Positions 9,473-18,254 of a stretch of 64,000 nucleotides of DNA are shown piece after piece. The position numbers and the translations under genes are program-made. The notes under the pieces were generated by a model. That model made no database searches. It was not told the origin of the DNA and saw only the letters and a program-made list of their open reading frames with translations. Source of the DNA: Pseudoalteromonas piscicida (GTDB lineage Bacteria; Pseudomonadota; Gammaproteobacteria; Enterobacterales; Alteromonadaceae); NCBI RefSeq assembly GCF_002208135.1, contig NZ_CP021646.1, positions 3,618,501 through 3,682,500 of the forward strand. The letters run 5' to 3'. Position 1 is the stretch's first letter. Each line of letters begins with the position of its first letter.

Positions 9473-11446
9473 ATGCGCTATGAGATTGCAGCCATTCGGT
9501 TTGATACGGTTAATCGAACGCTGACGAGTAGCACAGACTCCATCAGACTTGAGCCTAAGCCATATTTATTGCTACTAACCTTAATTGCAGCAGACGGTAA
9601 TGTTGTTTCGCGTGATAAGCTCATTGCAGAAGTGTGGCAAGGTCGCGTGATCACAGAGAGCGCAATCAATAAAACCGTGTCGGCATTGCGCCAGCATATA
9701 AATAAATTAGATGATAAAACTGAGTATATAGAGACTATCCCTACCCTCGGATATCGTCTTATTCCCGCTGTCACAAGCCATACTCCGGCAACAATAAATA
9801 AGATCAGTTCCCGAATAGCGCCTCTTTTGGGTGCTTCACTCCTTATTACCAGTGTGTGCGCATTTGTTGCTTTTCAGATAATCCAGCCAGCGCACAATAA
9901 CGAACCACTTTTGCCACAAAAATTGACGAGTCAGAGCGGTATCGAGCTGCAGCTAAGTAGCGTGCCAAAATATAAAAGCTTTAGTTACCTGCATCCTACC
10001 GACACTCAGCAGTCGGAGTTGTGGCTCAATCACAGAGAGCAACATAGAAAGCTGTTTTCTGGCAACATCAGCACACAAACCTTGAGTTCAGACGGCAAAC
10101 ACATCGCCTATATTGACGATGATAATGGCTGTAGCGTTAAACAATTTGATATCACGCAGGCACAGCACACGATGCTATTCTCTTGCCAACCTATCGAAAA
10201 CATTAAACTAATATGGGGCGCAAATACGCACGAAATCATTTATCGAAAACGCACAAATATACACAGTGGATACGGCCTATATCGCTTCGATTTGAATACT
10301 AAACAGCATATTCAGCTAACACTTCCACCAACCTCTGGAAACCTCAGAGGCGACCATCTATTTAGTTTATCCACGGCCCAAGACCAACTCGTCGTCGCAC
10401 GCTATCTTGGAGAAGATAAGCACCAACTGACGGTGTACGATTACCCAAAAATGTCAGTAAAGAGCACCGTTAAGTTACCTTATAATCTCACGGCACTAAC
10501 TTGGTCTGCCAGTGAGCAATATATTTACTTTGCCGCAGGTAGTAGCGTTTATCGCGCTGATATAAAATCGAGTAAAGCAGAACTGCTTCACAAGCTCACA
10601 GCACCAATCGAAAGCCTAGTATTACAAGATAGCAATGAGACCCTGCTCTTTAACCAATATAAGTTAACTAGCCTAATTCACCTTTTCGACGTATCGGAGC
10701 AAACCTTTTCACCACTTGTTGATAATCAGGCATTGAATCGCTTACCTCGCGCAAATCAAATGCCGCGAGTTTGGTATATTTCAGATCACGGCGCGCATTC
10801 CGCTTTATGGTCTATCGACACTGAAACACAACAACACACTCAAGTTGACTTGCCTCACATATTTAATTTTCAGCGCTTTCAACTTAACCACGATGCCTCA
10901 ACAATACTGTATGAATATCAAGACGCTATTTACCAGTTTGCTATCAACAGCCAAAAAACAACACAACTAATAGGTTCTGAGCTTAAGCCTTACGTTGCCA
11001 ATTACAGCCAAGATAACAACGAAATCATTTACAGCAGTGAACGCTCTGGTAGTTGGCAGTTATGGTCTTTAAATCTAATAACAAACCAACATCAGCAGCT
11101 TACAACACAAGGCGGCTACAGTGGCTACAAGCTTAATAATGTGTTGTATTTTACCAAGTTTACACAACCCGGAATTTGGCAACTGGAAGACGGGCAAGAG
11201 TCTGTAGTTGTGACGGATGTACCAGTGAGAAATTGGCTGAATTGGCGGCTCAGAGATAATGCGCTTTACTATGAAAAAGCCAAGAGTATCTGGCGATTTG
11301 ACCTGAAGACTAAACAAGAAAAGCTGTATTTTGCCCCACCACAACGATTTATTGGACAGTTTGATATATTGCAAAATGGCGATGTGGTCTTTAGTGAACT
11401 GAAAAAACCGAGTGGTGAGCTTTGGCAAATAACCGTGAAAAATTAA
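9473..11446 (+). CDS. CadC/ToxR-like membrane-anchored winged-helix regulator with periplasmic beta-propeller
   Basis: 657 residues. The N-terminal OmpR-type winged-helix DNA-binding domain spans about 5-100 (EPKPYLLLLTLI ... VVSRDKLIAEVW ... TLGYRL). A single membrane helix at about 115-137 and a long C-terminal region of WD40/TolB-like blades follow. Proteins of this architecture bind DNA from the membrane and respond to periplasmic signals. Its divergence from the esterase lipoprotein, about 130 bp apart, suggests that gene as a target; this is inference. The ligand is unknown. Confidence 0.85.
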   Translation: MRYEIAAIRFDTVNRTLTSSTDSIRLEPKPYLLLLTLIAADGNVVSRDKLIAEVWQGRVITESAINKTVSALRQHINKLDDKTEYIETIPTLGYRLIPAVTSHTPATINKISSRIAPLLGASLLITSVCAFVAFQIIQPAHNNEPLLPQKLTSQSGIELQLSSVPKYKSFSYLHPTDTQQSELWLNHREQHRKLFSGNISTQTLSSDGKHIAYIDDDNGCSVKQFDITQAQHTMLFSCQPIENIKLIWGANTHEIIYRKRTNIHSGYGLYRFDLNTKQHIQLTLPPTSGNLRGDHLFSLSTAQDQLVVARYLGEDKHQLTVYDYPKMSVKSTVKLPYNLTALTWSASEQYIYFAAGSSVYRADIKSSKAELLHKLTAPIESLVLQDSNETLLFNQYKLTSLIHLFDVSEQTFSPLVDNQALNRLPRANQMPRVWYISDHGAHSALWSIDTETQQHTQVDLPHIFNFQRFQLNHDASTILYEYQDAIYQFAINSQKTTQLIGSELKPYVANYSQDNNEIIYSSERSGSWQLWSLNLITNQHQQLTTQGGYSGYKLNNVLYFTKFTQPGIWQLEDGQESVVVTDVPVRNWLNWRLRDNALYYEKAKSIWRFDLKTKQEKLYFAPPQRFIGQFDILQNGDVVFSELKKPSGELWQITVKN

Positions 11447-11460
11447 AGTACAAAAACAAA

Positions 11461-11485
11461 AAACCCAGCCTAGGCTGGGTTTTTA
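11461..11485. terminator. Rho-independent terminator between regulator and rpmG
   Basis: Stem AAACCCAGCC / GGCTGGGTTT with a 2-base centre, followed by a T-run on the + strand and flanked by A-rich sequence on the other side. It lies between convergent genes. Confidence 0.85.
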
Positions 11486-11502
11486 TTGATTCTTGAAACG
11501 AA

Positions 11503-11658
11503 TTACTTGATTTTCGCTTCTTTGAAGATCACGTGTTTACGAACCTTAGGGTCGAACTTTTTGATCTCCATTTTTTCAGGCATGTTACGCTTGTTCTTGT
11601 CGGTAGTGTAGAAATAACCAGTACCAGCAGTTGAAACTAAACGGATCTTATCACGCAT
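11503..11658 (-). CDS. rpmG: 50S ribosomal protein L33
   Basis: A 51-residue basic protein that starts [19 protein letters not shown] and ends FKEAKIK, the standard length and sequence of bacterial L33. It is a structural component of the large ribosomal subunit. Key residues include the GTGYFYTT block and [10 protein letters not shown]. It lies 12 bp after rpmB and is certainly cotranscribed with it, as in most gammaproteobacteria. AAGGAGC precedes the ATG. Confidence 0.97.
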   Translation of the reverse strand: MRDKIRLVSTAGTGYFYTTDKNKRNMPEKMEIKKFDPKVRKHVIFKEAKIK

Positions 11659-11670
11659 GATTTAAGCTCC

Positions 11671-11907
11671 TTAAATTTTTTCGCCGCGAGCACGGATATC
11701 TACTAATACCGCGTCGATGCCTTTTTTATCGATAATACGCATACCTTTAGTAGTAGTGCGTAGAGAAACGAAACGCTTTTCGCTTTCAACCCAAAAACGG
11801 TGTGTTTGTAGGTTAGGTAGGAAGCGACGCTTAGTAGCGTTGCGCGCGTGCGAACGGTGGTTACCAACCACTGGGCGCTTACCTGTAACTTGACAGACTT
11901 TAGACAT
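11671..11907 (-). CDS. rpmB: 50S ribosomal protein L28
   Basis: 78 residues starting [21 protein letters not shown] and containing the conserved [12 protein letters not shown] and [11 protein letters not shown] stretches typical of L28. This is the normal length. It is the first gene of the rpmBG operon. The region upstream to radC (about 460 bp) presumably contains its promoter, but I could not fix -35/-10 boxes with confidence. Confidence 0.97.
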   Translation of the reverse strand: MSKVCQVTGKRPVVGNHRSHARNATKRRFLPNLQTHRFWVESEKRFVSLRTTTKGMRIIDKKGIDAVLVDIRARGEKI

Positions 11908-12366
11908 GTCTATGTATCTCCAATAACTTCGCTCGAGCTTAATTTTCCCTTAAAGGCCTTTTAACTGCGTGCCCTAGGTAAAATCAAAGGGCGCTCTTTA
12001 TACAGTATCTACAGGCAGAGATCAAGGATCTGATCCTACTGAAATCAGCTCATGGGTAAATTTGATAGCGGCCAATTATAATGATCCGAAGCCCACTAGG
12101 AAAGTAAAAACTGCATTTAAATTGAACTAATTTATAAAATTTATACAAATATGCTGATTTAACGAGCAAATTTCTTTTTTGGCCCTTTGTCGATGGTGAT
12201 TTTGACTGTTTAATTTTCGTGCTTATGTGCATATTTGGGCAGCAATACTCCACCAGCTACCTCACACGTCGAGTAAAAGCTGGGTGATCAAGCTCCATTC
12301 CCTTTTGCTCAATTCAAAAGGACAGCTTGAGAAAGCTAAACCCACCTGATAAAACAGGAACTCAGC
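11908..12366. other. Intergenic region between rpmB and radC with a stem-loop
   Basis: 459 bp without a credible gene. A two-part stem-loop at 12288-12330 pairs TCAAGCT with AGCTTGA, and inside it CCTTTTG with CAAAAGG. It sits 37 bp after the radC stop and may end the radC transcript. The rpmBG promoter must lie near 11910-12050. Confidence 0.5.
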
Positions 12367-13041
12367 TTAAATCAGTCCTCGTTCGGCAAACGAAATACAA
12401 TGACTTCCAGCGACGATTAAATGATCAAGCACATTAATATCAACCAATGCTAAGCCTTGCTGCAATTTTTTCGTGATAAGTTTATCCGCTTCGCTGGGCT
12501 CTGCCACGCCCGATGGATGGTTATGGGCGAAAATCACGGCTGCACAGTGGTATTTGAGTGCCGCCTTTACTACTTCTCTTGGATAAACCGAAGCCGCATT
12601 GATCGTACCGTGAAACAACACTTCATCCTTTATCAGGCGATTTTGGTTGTCTAGATACAGCACCATAAACACTTCATGCCCAAGCCCTCGTAGTTGAGCA
12701 CTCAAATAGTCACGTACTGCTGTCGGATTTTGAAATACCGTTTCTCTTAAGCACTCTTCTTTTAAGTAACGCCGACTCAGCTCCAAAACTGCCTGTAACT
12801 GAGTGTATTTAGCAACGCCTAAGCCCTTTAACGCTGAGAACTCTTCTAACGAGGCATTGAATAAACGCTGTAAAGTTTGCTGTTCTTGCAACAAGGATTC
12901 GGCAAGCTCTATGGCATTTAAGCCTTTGATCCCAGTGCGTAAAAAGATAGCCAATAACTCAGCATTAGATAACGCCTCAGGGCCTTGCTCAATCAACTTC
13001 TCTCTTGGTCGTGCGGATTTGGGTAAGGCTGATATTTGCAT
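12367..13041 (-). CDS. radC: RadC family JAB-domain protein
   Basis: 224 residues. An N-terminal helix-hairpin-helix region (residues about 1-95, with EQGPEALSNAELLAIFLRTG) is followed by a JAB/MPN metalloprotease-like domain whose metal-binding motif reads FAHNHPSG ... SEAD near residues 170-185. The biochemical role is not settled despite the historic DNA-repair name. It is divergent from coaBC with a 128-bp gap, the same neighbourhood as in E. coli. Confidence 0.95.
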   Translation of the reverse strand: MQISALPKSARPREKLIEQGPEALSNAELLAIFLRTGIKGLNAIELAESLLQEQQTLQRLFNASLEEFSALKGLGVAKYTQLQAVLELSRRYLKEECLRETVFQNPTAVRDYLSAQLRGLGHEVFMVLYLDNQNRLIKDEVLFHGTINAASVYPREVVKAALKYHCAAVIFAHNHPSGVAEPSEADKLITKKLQQGLALVDINVLDHLIVAGSHCISFAERGLI

Positions 13042-13169
13042 CCTACTATTCCTTATCTTTGTATGTCTCCTTGACTAAATTAAGCTTAGCGGGAGATCAC
13101 GATTATTCAAAAGCAAACACAGACTGTGGTATCTTTAGTTTATTGATACTGTGATCGTATATAACAAAC

Positions 13170-14366
13170 ATGCAAAGAAATAAACGCCTCTTACTTGGGA
13201 TCAGCGGTGGTATCGCTGCTTACAAATGCGCAGAACTCGTTCGCCGCTTAAAAGAACAGCAAATAGATGTCAAAGTGGTGATGACTGAGTCTGCCAAGCA
13301 CTTTATTACGCCACTGACAATGCAGGCGGTCTCTGGTGAAATCGTTTCTGACTCTTTGCTTGACCCACAAGCTGAAGCGTCAATGGGCCATATCGAATTT
13401 GCAAAATGGGCAGACCTAGTACTGGTTGCTCCAGCGACCTCAAATATCCTCGCCAAAATGGCGGCGGGTATTGCAGATGATTTACTGACCACATTACTGC
13501 TCGCAACTCCCGCGCCTGTTGCTGTGGCGCCGGCAATGAATCAACAGATGTATGCACATCTATCGACTCAAGCAAACCTCAATACATTAGCTTCACGCCA
13601 TGTCCAAATCTGGGGACCCGGTAAAGGCGAGCAAGCTTGCGGAGATGTAGGCGCAGGACGCATGCTTGAACCCCATGAGTTGGTGCAACTGTGTTTAGCT
13701 GCACTTCGCCCTACTGAGCAAGTATTAGCAGGAAAAACGGTAACTATCACCGCAGGACCAACACGCGAAGCGTTAGATCCAGTGCGCTTTATTACCAATC
13801 ACAGTTCGGGAAAAATGGGATTTAGCCTCGCTGAAGCGGCAAAAGCCTTAGGTGCAAGCGTAAATCTGATCGCAGGCCCGGTTTCACTGAATACCCCTAC
13901 CGGAATTACTCGAGTTGATGTAGAAAGTGCTGAGCAGATGCAACAGGCCGCTCTCGAATATGCCGTACAATCGGATATTTTTATCGGCTGTGCTGCGGTG
14001 GCTGATTACCGTGCAGCCACCGTTGCCGAGCAAAAGATTAAAAAGCAAGGCGAAGAAATCACACTAACATTGGTTAAAAACCCCGATATCATCGCCACTG
14101 TCGCAGCACTAAAACAGTCGCGTCCTTATACCGTTGGCTTTGCAGCTGAAACGCAGAATGTCGCCGAATATGCGCAAGGAAAATTAGTAAATAAAGGGCT
14201 GGATATGATCTGTGCGAATGATGTGTCGGATAGTACAGGTGGTTTTAATTCTGATAACAACACATTGACCCTATATTGGAAAAAAGACCGACTTGAACTC
14301 CCTCACTCTAGCAAAAAAGAGTTAGCACTCACTGTCATGCAAGCTATTGCCGAAAAGATAAAATAA
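13170..14366 (+). CDS. coaBC: Bifunctional phosphopantothenoylcysteine decarboxylase / phosphopantothenate-cysteine ligase
   Basis: A coenzyme A biosynthesis enzyme of 398 residues. The N-terminal FMN-dependent decarboxylase domain (about 1-180) shows [10 protein letters not shown], the active-site region [16 protein letters not shown] and the PAMNQQMY substrate clamp. The C-terminal CTP-dependent ligase domain (about 190-398) shows [24 protein letters not shown] and AAVADYR. It ligates cysteine to 4'-phosphopantothenate and then decarboxylates the product. It is followed by a hairpin and slmA; dut, which separates these genes in E. coli, is absent here. Confidence 0.96.
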   Translation: MQRNKRLLLGISGGIAAYKCAELVRRLKEQQIDVKVVMTESAKHFITPLTMQAVSGEIVSDSLLDPQAEASMGHIEFAKWADLVLVAPATSNILAKMAAGIADDLLTTLLLATPAPVAVAPAMNQQMYAHLSTQANLNTLASRHVQIWGPGKGEQACGDVGAGRMLEPHELVQLCLAALRPTEQVLAGKTVTITAGPTREALDPVRFITNHSSGKMGFSLAEAAKALGASVNLIAGPVSLNTPTGITRVDVESAEQMQQAALEYAVQSDIFIGCAAVADYRAATVAEQKIKKQGEEITLTLVKNPDIIATVAALKQSRPYTVGFAAETQNVAEYAQGKLVNKGLDMICANDVSDSTGGFNSDNNTLTLYWKKDRLELPHSSKKELALTVMQAIAEKIK

Positions 14367-14414
14367 CCTTCATGTAAAAGACTGGAAAGAAACTGAATAA
14401 AACATTAACATGAT

Positions 14415-14445
14415 ACCCCGATAACGTGTAAACGAGTCGGGGTTT
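14415..14445 (+). terminator. Hairpin after coaBC
   Basis: ACCCCGA pairs with TCGGGGT across a 15-base loop, followed by TTTG. It is a weak terminator or attenuator between coaBC and slmA. Confidence 0.45.
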
Positions 14446-14523
14446 GCACTTCTGCGCATCACTCTCTGTGCTTAATAAACCCGGCAAAAACAATATAACA
14501 ATTAGAAAAATAAGGGAAATTTC

Positions 14524-15111
14524 ATGCCAGCGACAAAACGTAGTAATCGCAAAGAGCAAATTCTTCAATCACTCGCACAAATGCTGGAAACCAGCCCGGG
14601 ACAGCGTATCACCACAGCTAAACTCGCTGCTGAAGTCGGGGTTTCAGAAGCGGCGCTTTACCGCCACTTTCCAAGTAAAGCGAGAATGTTTGAGGGGCTT
14701 ATTGAGTTCATCGAAGATACGTTGCTGTCACGCATTAATTTAATCCTAGAAAACGAAAAAGAAACTCGTAACCGGATCTACAACATTCTTACTCTACTTC
14801 TCGCCTTTGCAGAGAAAAACCCTGGGATAACACGTATTTTAACGGGTGACGCACTACAAGGTGAGCAAGAACGTTTACGTGAACGAGTGCAAAGCTTATT
14901 TGAAAAGCTTGAGACACAATTCAAACAAGTATTAAGAGAGCGTAAATTGAGAGAAGGTAAGGCGTTCACGAGTGAAGAAAGTGTTCTGGCTAACCTATTC
15001 TTAGCTTTTGTTGAGGGTAAGATGAACCAGTTTGTCAGAAGTGACTTTAAAGCAAAACCAACCGCGCAATTCGATAAACAGTGGGTTGAGCTTGAGAAAA
15101 TCTGGCTTTAA
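14524..15111 (+). CDS. slmA: Nucleoid occlusion factor SlmA (TetR family)
   Basis: A DNA-binding antagonist of FtsZ ring assembly over the nucleoid. Its 195 residues contain an N-terminal TetR helix-turn-helix ([20 protein letters not shown], about 37-56) followed by the all-helical dimerisation domain with [15 protein letters not shown] near the end. Length and sequence are typical. AAGGGAAATTTC precedes the ATG. Confidence 0.95.
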   Translation: MPATKRSNRKEQILQSLAQMLETSPGQRITTAKLAAEVGVSEAALYRHFPSKARMFEGLIEFIEDTLLSRINLILENEKETRNRIYNILTLLLAFAEKNPGITRILTGDALQGEQERLRERVQSLFEKLETQFKQVLRERKLREGKAFTSEESVLANLFLAFVEGKMNQFVRSDFKAKPTAQFDKQWVELEKIWL

Positions 15112-15150
15112 GCACCTGCGGCTAGCCGCTTAAATACATCCGCACACCGC

Positions 15151-15213
15151 AGAGCATTTTAGTTTCACTGTTAAAAGTGATAAAAACGTCATAAATACAT
15201 ACTAAAATGCTCT
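15151..15213. other. 13-bp perfect inverted repeat with nested hairpin just before the S9 peptidase start
   Basis: AGAGCATTTTAGT (15151-15163) and ACTAAAATGCTCT (15201-15213) are exact inverted copies around a 37-base spacer that itself contains TCACT ... AGTGA. The right arm ends 4 bases before the ATG at 15218, which lacks an obvious ribosome site. It may be an operator pair or a 5'-UTR structure. Confidence 0.7.
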
Positions 15214-15217
15214 AAAC

Positions 15218-17989
15218 ATGACTCTAAAACTCACTCTCTTAAGCGCAGCACTTTTTAGTGTAAGCAGCTTAGCAGCTAAACCCAGCCTTGAATTTAAAGA
15301 TGTTTTTGATTTTCGTTACCCTCAGGGTACGGTGATCTCCGAACAAGGCACATTCCTCGGCCTAAGTGCAAAGCCTTATCGTGGTGACAGCGAAGGCCAA
15401 GTGTATTCTCTCAATAATAAAGCACTGATTGCATCGGTTCCCCGTGGCACGAACCCAGTTATCAATAAAAGTGGTCAATGGGTTGGCTTTACCCAACGCC
15501 CTACCCTACTTGAAAAAGAAACGGCAGATAAAAAGAAGAAAAAAACGCTAAAGAACAACTTAGTGTTGGTGAACACCACAACCAAGGCCCAGCAAACCTT
15601 TAACTCGGTTAAAGATTATCAACTTTCAGACGATGGCCTATGGCTGGTGTACCGTGAGGATGCAAAAAAAGGCGACAACAAATCAGACGCAAAAGCGAAT
15701 ACAGACAAGCAAACTGATGAACTCAAAATCAGTGCAGATAAAGGGGATGACTCCTTAACGCTTGTGGTGCTGAACCTTTCTAACAATGAAAGCACTCGCT
15801 ATGACGACATCGCAGCATACAAAGTGGCACCAAGTAGTAACGCTATCTTGGTCAATCAGCAAAGCGAAGACGGCAGTAAAAACCGTGTTGCCGTTATTGA
15901 CTTAGCAAGCAATCAAATCACGAGTCTTATCGATGAGCCCGGCGTGACTTTAGGAGACATTGCTTGGCAACCCAATTCTCAACATGTCGCTTTTTATTTA
16001 GGTAATTATGTCAACGATGACAAACGCCGCCGCGACTACCAACTCAAATTATGGTCTCCAACAAGCGATAAAATTACCGACATCCACAACCCGAGCGGTT
16101 GGTTTTCAGGCAAGACAGCATCAATCAAATGGTCTGAAGATGGCTCACGACTGTTTTTTGAAAACCGTCCACAGCTTGAAGCAAAAGCCAAAGAGCTTAA
16201 ATACACAGATGAAAGCTCACTTTATGATTACGATACCATTCGCCAGCAAAAAGGCTTAAAAGTTTGGCACAATGCCGATCCTGAAATCAAAACTAGAGAA
16301 ATAAAAACATGGAATGAAAGCCGTCGAGATCAACATTATCAAGCGGTTTATCATATTAATGGCGAGCGTGTAGTACAACTTGAAAACCTTCAAGTGCCTT
16401 CTATTTCACTGCGCACAAACGCAAATTTTGTGCTGGGCAGCGATGATACTCCCTACCTAAAGCAGATTATGTACAAGGGCTTTTATCGTGACTACTATAG
16501 CGTTGATATCAGCAGCGGTGATAAACAACTCATTGTTAAAGAAAGTTCAAATCGCCCTACCGTCGCACCTGACGGTAAACATGCGGCCTATTTCGACGGT
16601 GAACAAGTCTGGTTGAAATCGCTATCCACTCAACAGCTTACCCCAGTAAGCAAAGCGGTTAAAAACGCACTATTTGCTGATGATAAACATGATAAACCAG
16701 AACCAAACGAAGGGTTTGGATTTGCTGGTTGGCAGCTCGATGGTTCGACGCTCTACGCCTACAGTAAATATGATATTTGGGCATTTGATACCAAAACGGT
16801 AAAAGCAACTCGACTAACTGATGGCTATAAGACCCAAACACAATATCGCATTGAGTATAAAGATAAGGACAAATTAGGTTTTAACCCGGATGATACCTTA
16901 CTGTTAAGTGCGCACAACCTCGAAAATAAACAAACACATATTGCAACGCTTTCTCTACAAGATAACAAGTTGCAAACTGTTTTGTCTGGCGAAGCTAAAT
17001 ATGGCGTAGTGAGAAAAGCCAAAGAAGCGGATACCTATATTTTCACAAGACAGTCTTATCAAGAATTTCCTGATTATTGGGTCTCAGATAGCAGCTTTAA
17101 TAACCCAATAAAACTCACAGATTTAAACCCACAGCAGCAGACATTTGCTTGGGGCCAAAAACCTGAACTTGTGAAGTACAAAGGCTACGATGGTGAAGAT
17201 CTTCAAGGCGTGTTAATCAAACCGGCTGATTATAAAGCTGGTGATAAAGTGCCAGTGGTGATTTACTTCTATCGCTATATGAGCCAGCGCATGTATGACT
17301 TCCCGAAAATGGAGCTAAATCACAGACCAAACCTGCCAATGTATACCTCAAACGGTTATGCGATATTCTTGCCTGATATTCGTTTTGAAATCGGCCACCC
17401 TGGACGCTCTTCAACACAAACCATGATTAATGCAGCACAGGCGCTAATTGATTCAGGTGTTGCGGATCCGGATAAAATTGGCTTACAAGGCCACTCTTGG
17501 GCTGGTTACCAAAGTGCATTTATGATCACGCAGACGGATATGTTTAAAGCGGTTGTGTCTGGAGCGCCTGTATCCAATATGACCTCAGCGTTCAGTGGGA
17601 TCCGTTTAGAATCAGGTCTTGCAAGACAGTTCCAGTACGAAACAGGCCAAAGCCGTATTGGTAAACCGCTAACAGAAGCGCCTGAATTATATATAGAAAA
17701 CTCTCCAGTGTTTTACGCAGATAAAGTAAACACGCCGATTTTGATCATGTTTGGTGATAACGACGGAGCAGTGCCTTGGCAAGAAGGTATTCAATATTAC
17801 TTAGCCTTAAGAAGACATGATAAAGACGCCACTTTCTTACAATACGAAGGTGAACCGCACCATCTGAAAAAGCTGCCAAATCAGCTAGATTATTCAATTC
17901 GTATGAAAGAATACTTTGATTATCACCTGAAAGGATTGCCACCAGCAGAGTGGATTCAATCCGGTGAAGCATTTATCACTGAAGAGTAA
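15218..17989 (+). CDS. Exported S9 family (prolyl oligopeptidase-type) serine peptidase
   Basis: 923 residues. An N-terminal signal peptide (MTLKLTLLSAALFSVSSLAA) is followed by a beta-propeller region (about 40-650) and a C-terminal alpha/beta-hydrolase peptidase domain. The nucleophile is in GHSWAG (Ser near 760), the acid in FGDNDGAVPW, and the His in GEPHHLKK. Members hydrolyse short peptides in the periplasm. The next gene is a TonB-dependent receptor, and such pairs often handle imported peptides; that link is inference. A terminator follows. Confidence 0.9.
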   Translation: MTLKLTLLSAALFSVSSLAAKPSLEFKDVFDFRYPQGTVISEQGTFLGLSAKPYRGDSEGQVYSLNNKALIASVPRGTNPVINKSGQWVGFTQRPTLLEKETADKKKKKTLKNNLVLVNTTTKAQQTFNSVKDYQLSDDGLWLVYREDAKKGDNKSDAKANTDKQTDELKISADKGDDSLTLVVLNLSNNESTRYDDIAAYKVAPSSNAILVNQQSEDGSKNRVAVIDLASNQITSLIDEPGVTLGDIAWQPNSQHVAFYLGNYVNDDKRRRDYQLKLWSPTSDKITDIHNPSGWFSGKTASIKWSEDGSRLFFENRPQLEAKAKELKYTDESSLYDYDTIRQQKGLKVWHNADPEIKTREIKTWNESRRDQHYQAVYHINGERVVQLENLQVPSISLRTNANFVLGSDDTPYLKQIMYKGFYRDYYSVDISSGDKQLIVKESSNRPTVAPDGKHAAYFDGEQVWLKSLSTQQLTPVSKAVKNALFADDKHDKPEPNEGFGFAGWQLDGSTLYAYSKYDIWAFDTKTVKATRLTDGYKTQTQYRIEYKDKDKLGFNPDDTLLLSAHNLENKQTHIATLSLQDNKLQTVLSGEAKYGVVRKAKEADTYIFTRQSYQEFPDYWVSDSSFNNPIKLTDLNPQQQTFAWGQKPELVKYKGYDGEDLQGVLIKPADYKAGDKVPVVIYFYRYMSQRMYDFPKMELNHRPNLPMYTSNGYAIFLPDIRFEIGHPGRSSTQTMINAAQALIDSGVADPDKIGLQGHSWAGYQSAFMITQTDMFKAVVSGAPVSNMTSAFSGIRLESGLARQFQYETGQSRIGKPLTEAPELYIENSPVFYADKVNTPILIMFGDNDGAVPWQEGIQYYLALRRHDKDATFLQYEGEPHHLKKLPNQLDYSIRMKEYFDYHLKGLPPAEWIQSGEAFITEE

Positions 17990-18013
17990 GCAACTCCACA
18001 GGTATTCATCGTC

Positions 18014-18040
18014 AAGGACACCATCACGGTGTCCTTTTTT
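18014..18040 (+). terminator. Terminator after the S9 peptidase
   Basis: AAGGACACC pairs with GGTGTCCTT around a 5-base loop and is followed by six T residues. Confidence 0.9.
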
Positions 18041-18254
18041 GGCAACAATTTACTCATTCCTTTGTTTTACTTTTATCTAGAAATGTTTTGTTTCAACTTT
18101 CATCCGTATAATTTCGTTATAAAAAAGCTCATATCTCCATTACATTTGACGGTTTTACAAACGAACCATTGAACTTTCAGTAGATGCGTTGTAAGTTCTA
18201 TGTTGCAGGAACATTTTCCTACTCTGCTAATAAATAAATAAATAAGGAAATAAG

